Source of the DNA: Rhynchonema sp. JSB1_4
Lineage: Eukaryota; Nematoda; Chromadorea; Monhysterida; Xyalidae
Assembly: GCA_030248065.1 (NCBI GenBank)
Contig: JASAMV010003716.1
Coordinates: 16,351-80,350 of the forward strand
Length of the DNA: 64,000 nt
Direction of reading: 5' to 3'
Shown: positions 41,477-60,629 of the stretch, in pieces
How positions within the stretch are numbered: the stretch's first letter is position 1
Layout of the letters: each line of letters opens with the position of its first letter
The notes under the pieces: generated by a model
Databases searched by the model: none
The model's input: only the letters and a program-made list of their open reading frames with translations
What the model was told of the DNA's origin: nothing
Translations under genes and position numbers: made by a program

Positions 41477-44400
41477 TCAGACTGGTGGGCACACGAGATG
41501 GTGGGGCACACTGCAGGATAAAAGAAATCATTTTGTAATTTTTATTTTTTTTTGCTTTGTTACGTTTAGTTCAGAACATTCTGCCGCACAAAACGAAACT
41601 TTGCTTTGTCTTCAATGAACTTATGCATTTGCTGAAACATTTCCAAATGCGTGCACACTCTTTCGTGGATAACTTGGATTCCACTTTCAGGAGATTTACA
41701 GTACGAGGGTGACATTAAATGATCTGGTGAAAGCGGGAAGACAGGGGTGATGTTGTGCAGGTGCACCAACTTACCGTTAGAATATTAACCGACGAGGTTG
41801 TGGCGCTGACTGGTTCTAAATTTTGTTAAATTATCGCTGGCAGGCTTCTTGAAAACCAATCATTGACTTATTTTTTGAGGAAATATGTTGATGTTTAGAA
41901 AATTTGGACGGAAAAATATAAATCTGCGAGTCTTTCTTTGGAGATGATTTGGTCTGAAACACATTTCATAGGTATACATAATACATATATAGCTGCATGC
42001 TTTCAATGTTTTAACAAATGCTGCAAAACTGACCACAGTAGCCTGCAGTTGCTTTGCACATTACAGGTATAACTGATAATGCAACGTTTAACGAAAGATG
42101 AAAGCAGTGTTTTTGGAGTGGCAAAACAAAGTTTGGAGACCGCAGAAAAATGTCAAAACAGAAAAATGATGCAGCAATGCTGTTTTTATCCAAAATGAGA
42201 TAAACACGCAAGATCTCTCAAGGTGGGTGGCCATTATTATGATCCCGCGATCGCAACAACGTCAAAGGGTTGATTTGAATGTTGCAAAAACACAAAGGTA
42301 ACAAGTGCTTGAAAGAAAAATATCCCGAGGTGTGGCCAGTCACATTTTACCATGAACAAAAAATAATACTATACGGTACAAAAATTGAACTTCTAGTTGC
42401 AAGAACTTTTAGGTCATACTATACCGATATAGGTCATTGGACCACCGTTTGCGTCTGGATGACACGAACGACAAAGTCAAACGGTTGATAAACAGGCACA
42501 TTAGTTATTAGGTACTGTAGTTTTTAGGTCACCCTAAACGTGGACAGGTGCACCCAAGAACATCATGTCATCATGGGGCACAGCTAAAGAGGTTCAGATG
42601 CCCCGAGCCTGTCACTAAATTGTCAACGACACAAGAAAGCAAGGCGCACGAGATACAACAGCACAGATGAACGGTTTGGATTGGATTGAGATGTTGTTGG
42701 GTCGGGACATCTTATGCGCGTGGCGTTGAGCGTCTTTGATAAAAAGTATTATTTGTTGGACAGACAGTTGGGGCTGATTTTAATCCTGACAAACTAGTAT
42801 TTTAAACAAGAACCAGTTCATGGTAACGACGCATGTTCAGAATTTTGCTCCAGGTGTAGGTTAGTTCGTGACTGCTGTTATGTCCTGTCACCCTAACCAG
42901 CCAGGTGTGCCACCAAAACTTTGTCCAAAACCAATAAACAACAGTTGTCCGGTTTTAAAGAGATGCTAAAATATTAGCCGAGGGAGTTCCAATTAAGATA
43001 ATGATCTGCTGAAAATTTACCACCAATGGTTCTGCCCTGATTTTCTAGTCGTATAAAAAACTGGTCACGGTTCAACCCATCACAAACTGCCGGTACTACA
43101 TAACAGGCTGTCAGAGCCAAGATTTACGCACTGGCGGGCACACGCACGCATATACAGTTTGAGGACAGGCAGTTTTCGGGGGACACACCGTAAGGTCTCA
43201 CAGTGGACCTTGCATGGTTGAGGGTAGACTCAGGCCTGGGACAGAAAAGAAGTGCAGCAGTTTACTGATGGGGTCTGGCTGGCAGTCCTCCTGACGATGC
43301 CTGATTTTCAAGGCAAGAGTTTTGCAATCCCAACTTCAAAGTATCGACTAAGTAAGCGCAGCAGTACGCACAGATTTATACAAACACGATGACATGTCCT
43401 GATGCCCGCGCGGAGGGCAGAAAAATGCGCGGAGCACACAACCACTGCCAGTGCACATCGAGCCACTAAATGCCATCTTAGACAGGCCATGATGAGTTTC
43501 CAAGTTGTCGCATGCTATACCCAAAAGCATGCTGCAAGCTGGGGCGGGATGCGCGCATACGCCAATCCACATAGAGCATTGTTGGCAGATTGGTGGGTAC
43601 CAAAGTTGCATTTTTGGTTTATTTATATCGGCTCGCTGAAACATCAGGCTGCCAAATAGTTTTAATTGATCCAGCATGGATATAGCATCCAGCTACATAC
43701 CTGGCCAGCTGAGCTGATGTTTCCAAATATTTACCAAACAGAATATGTATTTTTAAAAATCTCAAAAAATCAGGGGTAGTACCAAAGGAACCAAAATTCG
43801 AGCAGACGGTGACCGCTCTCAAGCACCAACATTCAAGCGCCACGACTTATCACCACATAAACATGTGCTGTTAGACTGTGGTTATAGGATATGCCGAGCC
43901 CTCAGTGCTCTATGGGTCATCAGAGTGTGTATACCTACATATGTACATAGATGCAATACTTGTGGTGAACTAAAGACCTTTCTTGAAGCATCGAAGTTCA
44001 TCTATCCACTGTCAGAACAAGGAACCTTTTGTACAATGGGAAACATTTTGCATGATGCACCCGTTTTGCAACAAAGTTCAGCGGACTTGAAGCGAGGGGC
44101 AAGACGGAAGTACTTAAACTTGTCCTAAGAGGATGTTCAGAGTTTGCAATTTATAGCGGAGAGCTGAGTACCCGGGATGTACCGACACTAGATAACGTCT
44201 CACTCGCGGTAGTAGAATAATACTAGGTGTGCCAAAAATTACGATGGCACCAAAATAGTAATCAGAAACAAAAAACGAACTCGTTTCAGACAAAGGCCGA
44301 AATCACCTCCCACAACTTCGACTATGGCAATCATAATAATTGTGTCCAGCACCGGCCTTCCTTTTTGCCACGATATGATGTATGGCCAAGACAAAGCGAA

Positions 44401-44697
44401 GCATCAGAGAAACATGACTAGATACCGATGTGTGCATACCCAGGACACAAACAAACATAAATGAACGAACATGACTAAAAAAGACCAAACTTGCGCGCGA
44501 GGGATGGTCGGGCATAACGGAAATCCACGTTTTTGCACACAAAAAATCATAAATCACAAGGATCAGCGTAGGACGCCAAGTGCGATTGCACACACATGGA
44601 GAACGTGCGAAAGATGACTCGAATTTCCGGAAACCGCCCCCTCCTATTGCCGAGGCTTTGGTTACCAGTTTAAGATTGTTTGCTTTCGTAGACTCGT

Positions 44698-44724
44698 GGT
44701 GCACCGGGTCATCGTCAGTGCGAA
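44698..44724 (+). repeat. 27-bp direct repeat, copy 1
   Basis: GGTGCACCGGGTCATCGTCA followed by GTGCGAA. It recurs with one mismatch at 45924-45950, 1.2 kb away in the same orientation. It could be remnants of one mobile element, or a binding site. Confidence 0.8.
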
Positions 44725-45923
44725 AAGACCCAATGACCATGTGACCCCTAAAAAGACTTCTGCGAGCCGTTCGTGCATCCCTGCATTGGTGCAAAAATGC
44801 TCAGTTGACTTCTTCGCCTTTTACATCACCCGAAGTCGACAAGCGGAACCTTGCGGCAAGACAAGGCGTGTGAGTCGCGGAACGCCGCTCATACACAAAT
44901 CATGCATGTAGCGCCCAGCCCCCCCAATCCAAGAAGTGTCCGCCCAGTGTTCCCTCGTCCCTCCCCCCTGCGTCATTCCGTTGCTGCAAAAAACGAACGA
45001 GAGTTTGGGCGTGTGGAGCAAGGTAAATATAAAGGAAATGAACCAATGGGCGGTTATGTGAAAGCAGTTGTTGGCTTACGCGCGCGTGTGTTTCTGGCAA
45101 CCGGTGCTGTGGTTTTTTGTACATTCTTTTTCATTCGTATTTATCAATTGTACACTGGTCATTGGGAATGAACGTCAGGTTTGTGAGACACTGCATGCAA
45201 CTACATACCACTCAAAACCAAACATCAGAGTGCTGAAAACGAACGAAACTAAATCAGACAAATAAATTTCCAGCACAGCCATATAAAGTGGGCCGAAGTT
45301 CAACGCTGTGGCACATAAAACATGGATCGGCCCTTATCTGTTTCTGACCAGACGCAAAAAAGCTCAAGCTCCGAGCAGTTGATGCCTGGGGTCAGGCAGG
45401 GCCACTTGATGTATACATGGGTACATTGTGTACCTTGTATGTTTTTGTATCATGTCACCACAAGCTTGTAATGCATATCAATAACAAAAAGCAAGTTACA
45501 TTGTATACATGTACATACATACATATGTACCATACTTGCGAACAGGCAAGCGACCCCCGACTTGTGGGCTGCTATTTCATAAGCTCAGCAAAAACACCGG
45601 TGGCCCACAGAAACATGGTCATTTAGAGGTGGGTCCACCCCAGCCGGTAGGTAAAGTGTCCATGCATAAATGGCAGCACGTGAATATGAGGTGGTGAAAT
45701 AGTGTATGTACCTGGCTGGGTCTTTGACAAAGACCGAGAAATTCTGCACTTGTGAGCAGCGCTTGCTATGCGAGTGTTTCGTCATGTTACTGTGACTGAT
45801 ACGGTACCTATATGGGTATAGATGTCAAGTTGTAGAGCACCAATGGTTCTTAGGTGCTGGTGAAACGTAATGATTGGTATTGTGGGCTTCACTTGATGTC
45901 ATTGTTGGTTGACACAGCCGGGT

Positions 45924-45950
45924 GGTGCACCAGGTCATCGTCAGTGCGAA
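45924..45950 (+). repeat. 27-bp direct repeat, copy 2
   Basis: Matches 44698-44724 with a single G-to-A change. Sequence outside the 27 bases does not align by eye. Confidence 0.8.
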
Positions 45951-48900
45951 TGCCATGTCACAAATGTTAATCATATCAAAGGCAGCACAACGCAAAGGTT
46001 GGAGCGGGACTCATAAACAAAACCCAAGAATCGGACAGGTATTGCTTCCTGACACCATTATCAGCTGGTAAGGAATTGCACTTTACGGGTACTCCCGATA
46101 AACTGACAACAATTGGGGTACCTAAACCTTCGTTGTCGGTTTATGGGCATGTTGCTGACCCCCATATGCATGGAATGGTGCGAATTCCGCCGGCTCGATC
46201 TTAAAAAAAGACTTCGTTGGTGGTCGTCTGAGACCCGCACAAGCGAATACCGTATTCTTTTTATTCACTGTCACACAATTCCAGAGAAAGTCAAAAATGT
46301 AGAAAATATGCGCCGGTCACACAACATGTTATATTGTGCATTTGTGTGTCCATTGTGGTTCAATCATACAGGAAAGATTGAGATTTTTGGGCACCGAAAA
46401 CGATTCAAAAATTATTCTGTGTTGGGTCCGTTCCTGACAATAAAAAATGATGAATAAATTTTCCGGTTCAAGAGTGCAACTGGCTTCACAACGTGGGTGG
46501 TCATGGGCAATGTGACACAATGGCCGAAATTAAACACATATGGCGCTGATGATAAATTTTCTTATTCGATTCTTTGCAAAGTTTATTTCACACCGGTGAC
46601 GATTATAGTGGAATTTACATAGCAGGTTATTCAGACAGATTCGAAAAAAACGAAAAGGAGATAGACAATAATGGTAACAATTTCGGCATCTGAGAACTGT
46701 TGAAGCGTGTGACGATGCCGGAAACATTTTATGACAGCACAGTTCAGTTCATAGGGTGCATAACTGAGGACATACAGTATACAGTAGGTATAAGCTCGAA
46801 GTGTTTGTTTCAAATTAAACTCACTGAACCAAAGCCCTTCGCAAAAAGGCTGGTGACTGAATATCTCAGGGGCTAACACGAAAATAAAAGCGCACCAATA
46901 TGCCACAAACCTAGTAATAATGGCAGATAACAGTCGTAGCTGATTCATTGTGCACAATGTTCATTAACCATGAACTAATGCAGGTTAGTACCACATACAT
47001 GCCCACAGTATTGTACTGAGGTTACTCATCAAAACGATATATGTACAGTATGTATAAGTTGGGTCACGATCTAGACAAAGTCCTGCGCCACCAACTACCG
47101 TGGCTCCAGCTGTTTTGGAAACATACATGAGAGCCAATCCAGAATCTAGTAATCTTGCTTCAAAAGTAAACAGAGCTACATTGTACAGTACAGTAAGAAA
47201 CGGGTAATAAGGACACCGTTTGCAAAATCGATATACGCCCTGCTTCAGAAGCACCTCCTAAATACGAAACTTATAAATTCAAATAAATCACAGTTTACGG
47301 TACACTGTGTATACACGCATGCACACAAACTGCATACATGCGACAACTATACATTTGAGTTCGGGTGTAATAAATCTTGCCGGGCGGCCACTTTAGATCA
47401 CCATTAGTTACTTTTGGCAACTTTTAGACTAAGCAGAGGCGCATAAACCGATACTAAATGTCGAAATGGGAACGAAATTGTTGTCGCTGGCGGAATTTTC
47501 GGCAGCTGAAATTTTGTATCCTAGATTTTCTAAAATCAAGGACGAGTTTCGTTCTTGGAAAGTACAGCAGCCATGAAAAGGACATTTTAGAGCAAACTTT
47601 AAGAACAGTTTGCGCATTTCGGGAACGCAAACATCGTTTAATCATTATGTTTGACAGGTGAGCCACTATGGACTGATAGAGAATGCAGATTGCTCAATAA
47701 AAATGTGGTACGTTGGGGAGGTTTGTATTTGAAAAACAATCGCGCCTCTTGAGTTAGCGTATTGCAAGAAAGAAGTTCGGGTTCCCTTTCGCTGGTCTAC
47801 ACGCAGTATCCGTCGCTCTATGACACATTATGATGCATGACACAATTGTGTATAACACCATCCATCAAACACACACGCTGACCGGGGGAACACTGCAGTG
47901 ACCAGGAAAAAGTGCGACTTTATTCTTCAAAACCTGGACAGCGGTTAGCACATTCTGAAATAAAACGAACTGTGCTTACAAAGCTGCTAGTATGTATGTA
48001 TTTTGAGAAACAGTCAACGATTAAAGTCATAGGTGAGAGTTGCTCAAGTCTCTCAAATCGAAGCAATGTGCTTTTCAAATGCGATTTATGACAAGAAATT
48101 CAAATTCAGAACATATGCGTTTGTGAAAAGCTGACAAAAATAGCAGATTTTCACAATATGATAATTCAGTATCTACAAGCATTGTATGAAATTTGGGAAT
48201 AACAGCTTTTTGGCATGCCAGCTGTCAGTGCTATACAGTAACCCAACCCTGCTGCTATCAGAAATGCACACAAACCTCTAGCTTCATACTAGCGGCTTGT
48301 GCTTTTGTACATAACATTTGTGGCTGATGTGTATGAGGGACAAAAGATGCATGCCGGTAATGTATCAATGACTCAAAAGAAGGAATGATAATTCTTGAAG
48401 CCTGTACGCATGACTTTGTACACAAGAAGGTGTACCTTTGGTGGGTACGCGCGATGGTAACCGCTGTGTCATTCTCGCTCATTTTTGATGGATTTTTTCC
48501 ATCTGCTACTTACGCTTGTTGTGTGACTGGAAGAGTCCATGACCGAGTAGTGCCAATATATATGTATGTACAGTCGAAACTGAAGGACAAACGGGGCTTG
48601 AAATTTCAAGGAAGTTTTGAATCTCACGAAGTCGGCCTTGAGATTTCCGGCCAATGTGGATAGGCATGATAACAGTTTAGTGGTACCGCTTTGTTCACCT
48701 TGTGGTATCATGCGTAAGTGCATACGACCACATTACGTAACTTGGCAGTATCAGTATACGCTGTTACGCTGCATTATTACAGAAGAACAAGATCTAAAGT
48801 CTTTTGGAGTGAAGCTTGCAGTATTAGATGATCAGAAACATACCTTTTCTTGTCGTGGCACCACAAGAGCATAGTCCTGGGAGCCAACAAGCGTTTTTCC

Positions 48901-51900
48901 ATTGGTCACGCGTGCACTTTATGGGTTGGGCACACATCAGCAGCACAGGAACGTATAAAGGCATACAAAAAGTGCACATGATACTTCTGGGCGGAGGGAG
49001 CGGCCCAGCCCACAACTTGGCAGGACCACGTATATGGAGACATTATGGATAAAATTCGCATTACTACTATTACGGCGTATTACTTGAGACAGGCCTGGCG
49101 TCTGGTGACAGATATACATACATGTCAAGCTGCAGCCTCAACACAAGCTACAGATGCCAAGTGGCATACCGAAAGTTGGACATTGGCATATCCGGACCGG
49201 GACAGTATGCTCTGGCAGACATAAACAAATGCTGGCCAGGCTGGATATCTTGCACGTGGAGGGAAACGCAGGACAAAAATTACGCATTGGAAAAATTTTC
49301 CAAAGTGTCTATGAATTACAGAGGGTTAAGCTACAAAAAGGTGAAAATACCAAATAAAGTCACGTACAACAGCTGAGTGTGTCTCAGTCACGTGAGCCAG
49401 CAGCCGACTGACACTTTTTAGATGGGTCTCTGCCTGGTTTGTTTCAGAATCATCAACCTAAATTCATTGTGCCGTGTTACTTTTATTGAAATCACGAAAC
49501 ATTTCCGATCTAAGATTACCAAAAACGAAATACCTTTTCACCGCCAGGGAAGCACTATTGATCCACAAGGAAATCCTTTTTTGGGCGGTGTATCACGTGA
49601 GCATTTTGTACCAATAGTCGTTGAATTAAGGTCGTTGAAACACTTTCACAGTGATAAAGTCATTTCGTCATTATCTGAAAGCCGTTTACATTTTATCTAT
49701 ATTTGGTGGATAAAGCACGTACAGTCCAAATTATCACAAAACCTTTTGCTGCACGCCAACCAAATCGTGCGCGTTTGTGCATTCGTTACTTGGCAATGGT
49801 CACAATTTATTGTCCCAATGCTTATATGTAAGCCGGCCAGGAAACTTATGTATGGCCCAAATCACTATATGACATTAGCAGTTTATTATTTCTTACAAAT
49901 GGCTTACTAAACAAGCTCATGAGCGCGCCTAAATTATACTCCTTCATAGCAATAGCTTACGCCAAATGGCCATGCAAGTCGTTATGTAATGTCCCAAACA
50001 GCTCAAGTACCGGCACACCACACTTGATGCACGGTCCAGATGCGTTATTCAGTTTTTTGGGTCCCATTAGTATAAGTGGGTTCAGAGCATGCGAAGTTCC
50101 AGCCTGACCCCAAACCAACAGCGCTAAAGCGTGAACCAATGTGGCACCCAAGAAGCAGCTCAAGTGTGTACCACATCAACAAGCTGCTAAGATACAAGCA
50201 GATCAGTCCAGCGCGATGATAACTCACTCGGCCAGCCAACTGGCTATGTATAACATGTGTTTATACCGTAGTACATGGCGCTAAACCTCGGTCCACAGCC
50301 AGAGCACTGCCGAAACCAAGATGTGCACGTGCGGTATGTACATATGTATATAAAACTCGGTATGAACCCAGTTCCAGTGTATGTAGATACACCTCGCCCA
50401 TGAGTACGCGGATACTCAACTTGTGTGAGCAGTTCGTTCCTGCCTGTATACAAGCCAAGCAAGCCAGTCAAAGGCGCGCATGTATATATGTATGTATGTA
50501 GTTCACTAAAATAAATTTACTCAATTGAGTTAAGCAAGAAAATTTTCTCCCCAAATAACTTGCTGGTCATAGTCGGCCAACCAGGCGCGCGCAGCCCTGC
50601 TGTTGTGGCGCACACGCACATGCACGCGCGGGCAGCTGGCAAGCATGCAGCAAGTTGTATCTTTGAATGTTTAGTGGACGCATGAGATCTCGGGACACGC
50701 TCATGTTTCATGTGCAAGAATACGGTAGTAATCCACCTCAGAAGTCACCTTGCCAGATCAGGTTCAACTGCAGTTCAATTCCAATGCGAACATCACTGGT
50801 ATGCCCCGGTATATGCGTAGTTTGGTCGTTACGTAGCGTTTAGGGTGCGCGCGCACCCGCACGATGGAGCCAAAGTATTTCTCTGGGCCGCTTGTGCTGG
50901 CTTGTAGACAGCTCCGATAAACAGCGCATTTGTGTGAGACGCGACTTTTATTGTTGGGTTTGGGGCAGGCACCTTCAAGACTGACTGGTCATCCAGAACA
51001 TCTTGATGCCGAAAAGTGAGTGCTGAACATGAATAAACTGATCTCAGGGCGCTGACGATTTATGTAAAGAGTTAAACGGTGCAAAAGGGCACTGAGCTTA
51101 CTGTATGATAATTTTATCACACGTGATACGCATACAAAAGGTGTTCTCACAAATCCATTTATGATTATGTGGGCAGGAGATTGAACCAGGCAAAAAACTT
51201 GGAAATAAATGCACTGGAAGGGTTCACTAACAAAGTTGATAAACCGGTCTTGGGATGGGACACTTGTTGATAAATTTACGAGAGCAGCGTGCTATGTATT
51301 TGTCATGCTTGAGTAAATTCTAGTATTATCCGGGATCAGCTGGTCCCCCGGGAAAGCAAATAGTGAAAAGAAACAATTAAGCCGAACAAAGCACGCAGTG
51401 ACAACGAGGTAAATCCAGCAACACGGACATAATTTTCGGAGTAATCGGTTGAATAGTTCGCGGTCTGTCAATTCATATGCGAGTTTCAGTCCGTTAATTT
51501 CAAAATTCGAGTTTCTTGGGAACCCCAGTATACTGTATTTACCGGTCTTCATATTTCCTTAGGCATGTTCTTCTGAATATCGGTTTATCATGTCAACCCC
51601 AACAAGATTAAAATCAAAGGATCCCAATTTACAGCAGTGCTGCTTTGTGTGACCTCATCTTCGTATTATGTCCATCTGTTCAGAACATATCATGCCCAAG
51701 TGAACGGCTTGCTAATGAACTCGTGACTTGACGTGACACCCTGATCTCACAAGTGCCCAAATTCAAATACTCCATTCAATTATTGAACCTGGCTATCTTC
51801 TGGGGTTCACATACAAACACGTGACGTTTGCTTCACAAACTAGGCATCGAAGTTCAGCATAAAGCATTTCCCCACAAGAGTTATGACTTTCGTGTATATT

Positions 51901-52146
51901 TCCTTTATTCATGCTCGGAATATTTATCTCTTTTTGACTACCTTTGCAATGGTCTAACAAAAACGACTAGGTCTCAAAACATCAGAAACGCCACACAACA
52001 GTACTAGACAGAATGATCATACCTACATGTGAAGTCTACGGAAATAAAAATACGAAATAGTATAATTCATCATAACAACTAAATGTCAAACAACAACAAA
52101 AAATCGCAGATAACATTATCATCAATGATGACCACAGTCATCCTTC

Positions 52147-52152
52147 TTTATT
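52147..52152 (-). terminator. Polyadenylation signal of the DEAD-box helicase gene
   Basis: AATAAA on the minus strand (TTTATT on +), 140 bases beyond the helicase stop at 52294-52292. Position and sequence are canonical. Confidence 0.6.
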
Positions 52153-52291
52153 ATGACGGACAGTTTACTCAAATCGGCCGCTTACAGGTTATCAGCCCTA
52201 GTAAGCTATAAACCATGGGGACGAAAAATGACCGGCCCGGATAGTGCCGCCACAAAGACGGTCGACTGTATTCCTATACATATCCAAATAC

Positions 52292-58674
<6,383 letters not shown>

Positions 58675-58830
58675 TCATGCGCCGAAAATCGTGAAAAATT
58701 TATATTTTTCTCTCTCATTCCGTTTCTCAGTTGATTCCGTTCGGTTCCGGTTCCTCTCAGTGTTGTAAAATTATAGCGATCTTGGGCAAAAATGGCACTA
58801 TCAGCGAAAATTCGGGTAGGTAGCTAGATA

Positions 58831-59060
58831 CTTCTTGACGCGTCAAGAAGTGTTTATTACGCACGGCCGTAATGTACACTTCTTGACTACGTGTTGCCAA
58901 GAATGCCAGAAATAAATGCTGCGTCAAGAAGTGTGCGTTACAGCCAGCCGTGAAGACCACTTCTTGACTGTGTTTGTGTTGCCGATTGCCGAACGTGAGA
59001 AGCGATGTTTCAGTGTCAAGAGGTGTTGTTTACCACTGGGCGTAATGACTGTTTCTTGAC
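58831..59060. repeat. Three tandem ~46-bp palindromes (TCAAGAAGTGT...ACACTTCTTGA)
   Basis: A perfect 20-bp palindrome CTTCTTGACGCGTCAAGAAG (58831-58850) leads into three imperfect palindromic units near 58843-58886, 58923-58968 and 59011-59059. Each has the form GTCAAGAAGTGT, a GC-rich centre resembling TTACnGCCGGCCGTAA, then ACACTTCTTGAC. Spacing is about 85-90 bases. A further unit lies at 60126-60172, beyond the TTAA element. Confidence 0.85.
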
Positions 59061-59249
59061 TATAATGAATTTTGTGTAAATGCGCAGCACGCGTGTTTTT
59101 GTAGTATGATCTATTATCATTATACTGTATCAGTTGTTAACAAGTTCTCGTTTGTTAACAGCGTGTGTTCAGGATCGTCACAGACAACTGCTGGGTACAT
59201 TGACATCGACGGAATCAAATTTATTCAAATACATCCAATGAATGACCAC

Positions 59250-59350
59250 CAGTGTAGTTCCTGGTCCGGAGGGGGAACAAACAGGCGGTACCCCCTTTTT
59301 CAGAGGGGGATCAGACGTACCCACCTGGGGGGGAAGGGGGAGGACTCAAA
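59250..59350. repeat. Partial second copy of the CAGTGTAGTTCCTGG MITE family
   Basis: Starts CAGTGTAGTTCCTGGTCCGG, matching the inverted end of the 57988-58387 element, and continues into G-rich sequence with GGTACCC motifs. No opposite terminus or target duplication is visible, so it is a truncated copy. The right border is approximate. Confidence 0.6.
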
Positions 59351-59423
59351 TTTGTTCACCCACACACACAGGCACACACTGCTCTTGAGCAATAGCAAAT
59401 CTGCTTATTTGTTTTGTTCTTAA

Positions 59424-60067
59424 AGGGGAAATTGCACATTCCTAATCGCCCTTCAAGTTTTACAAGTGTTTAGACAGCAATGTGGGCATCACAAAAGTCA
59501 AATCACTTGGTATAAGCGTTCAAACATGCGCCGAGGAGATTCCTTTTAAGACAAGCCACTTTGGACAAAATTCGGCGCGGACCGGCCGAATTTCTACCTG
59601 CGCATTCAGGCAAATTGCCTGATCAAAAAGCTCTCAAGGCGATGGAATGTTTCACAGGATTTTTGAAACTCACTAACTATAGAATTTCGCTTTTCTTTTT
59701 ATTTCGAAGTTCAACGAATTGTTCCAGCGTGTCTGCTAAATGTTTCATGCTCTGCTTGTCAAGCTGGAACAATTCGTCGAAATTCGAAATATAAAGAAAA
59801 GCGAAATTCTATAGTTAGTGAGTTTCAAGAATCATGCGAAACATTCTATCGCCTTGACAGCTTTTTGATCAGGCAGTTTGCCTGAATGCGCAGGTAGAAA
59901 CTCGGCCGGTCCGCGCTGAATTTTCTTCCTGATTGTTCCCTTTAAACTGCTTCTCCTGGGTACACGTTTGAGAGTGTGTACCAAGTGATTTGACTTTCAT
60001 GATGCCCACACGACTGTCTAAACACCTGTGGAGTTTGAAAAGCGGTTAGGAATGCGCAATTTCCCCT
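59424..60067. mobile_element. TTAA-flanked foldback element (644 bp)
   Basis: Flanked by TTAA at 59420-59423 and 60068-60071. The ends are AGGGGAAATTG and its complement. The arms, about 300 bp each, are inverted copies meeting near 59735-59745, so nearly the whole element is one hairpin (for example CGAATTTCTACCTGCGCATTC on the left against its near complement near 59885). Same target and AGGG start as the element at 8189-9843, but otherwise a different sequence. No coding capacity. Confidence 0.85.
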
Positions 60068-60108
60068 TTAACTTATTTTGTGCATAAAACATGCACTAGC
60101 TTGTTTTT

Positions 60109-60215
60109 GGCATTCATGGCAACGTAGTCAAGAAGTGTGCGTTACAGCCGGCCGTAATGTACACTTCTTGACGCGTGTGCCAACAATGCCATTAATGCCA
60201 AGAATGCAAGAAGTG
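60109..60215. repeat. Fourth TCAAGAAGTGT palindrome and inverted flank
   Basis: A near-perfect palindrome GTCAAGAAGTGTGCGTTACA... at 60126-60172, plus a half copy at 60207-60218. The preceding TGGCATTCATGGCAACGTAG is an inverted match to 58880-58911, so the units on both sides of the TTAA element also form a larger inverted repeat. Confidence 0.75.
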
Positions 60216-60232
60216 TCCACATACGAAAATTC

Positions 60233-60251
60233 GGGGGGGGGGGGGGGGGGG
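60233..60251 (+). repeat. Poly-G tract
   Basis: Nineteen consecutive G residues. Length may be unreliable. Confidence 0.9.
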
Positions 60252-60467
60252 TTACCGTGGTAGCAATGTGCACCCTACGCTCTAGCTCGGGGACTATGTC
60301 CTGTTGCATTGCGAGCCGAGCACAGGGCTGGGTGCACCCTCAGCAGCATTCCCAACGTTGAATGCGCATCACTGGATGGGTGGCCTCTTCGTGAGGCGCG
60401 TCCTGCAGCAAGAAAGGATGATCAGATTGTGCCAAGTGCTCTGGGTGCTCTATCGGAACAACGATTG

Positions 60468-60497
60468 GATTACGGTACGGCGCCTTACCGTAATCCA
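60468..60497. repeat. Short perfect inverted repeat
   Basis: GGATTACGGTA and TACCGTAATCC, 11-bp perfect arms around an 8-base centre. No function evident. Confidence 0.8.
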
Positions 60498-60629
60498 AAA
60501 GCCAGACAAATGGACAAGTACACCGTAGTTCCAATTCCAGTCAGGAATTTTCTTCATTTTATCCAATAATATTCAAAACAATCCAACCGTTGCAGACCAG
60601 CAGCAGCCAGTCACCATGCTTCCGTCTCC

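Larger units (their letters stand above)
41514..52146. other. Gene-poor stretch, 10.6 kb
   Basis: No supported gene or RNA. It contains TACATA/TATGTA tracts (45502-45530, 48556-48570, 50336-50352, 50481-50500) and a 27-base near-perfect direct repeat at 44698 and 45924. The longest frame (49422-49910, + strand, 162 codons) is within chance expectation and unrecognised. Confidence 0.45.

Noticed and set aside
49422..49910. 162-codon frame as a gene
   Set aside because: Length is within chance expectation for the window, with no recognisable domain and no splice context.
60309..60569. 86-codon frame near the poly-G tract as a gene
   Set aside because: Overlaps a perfect inverted repeat and lies in repeat-rich DNA; no splice or homology support.
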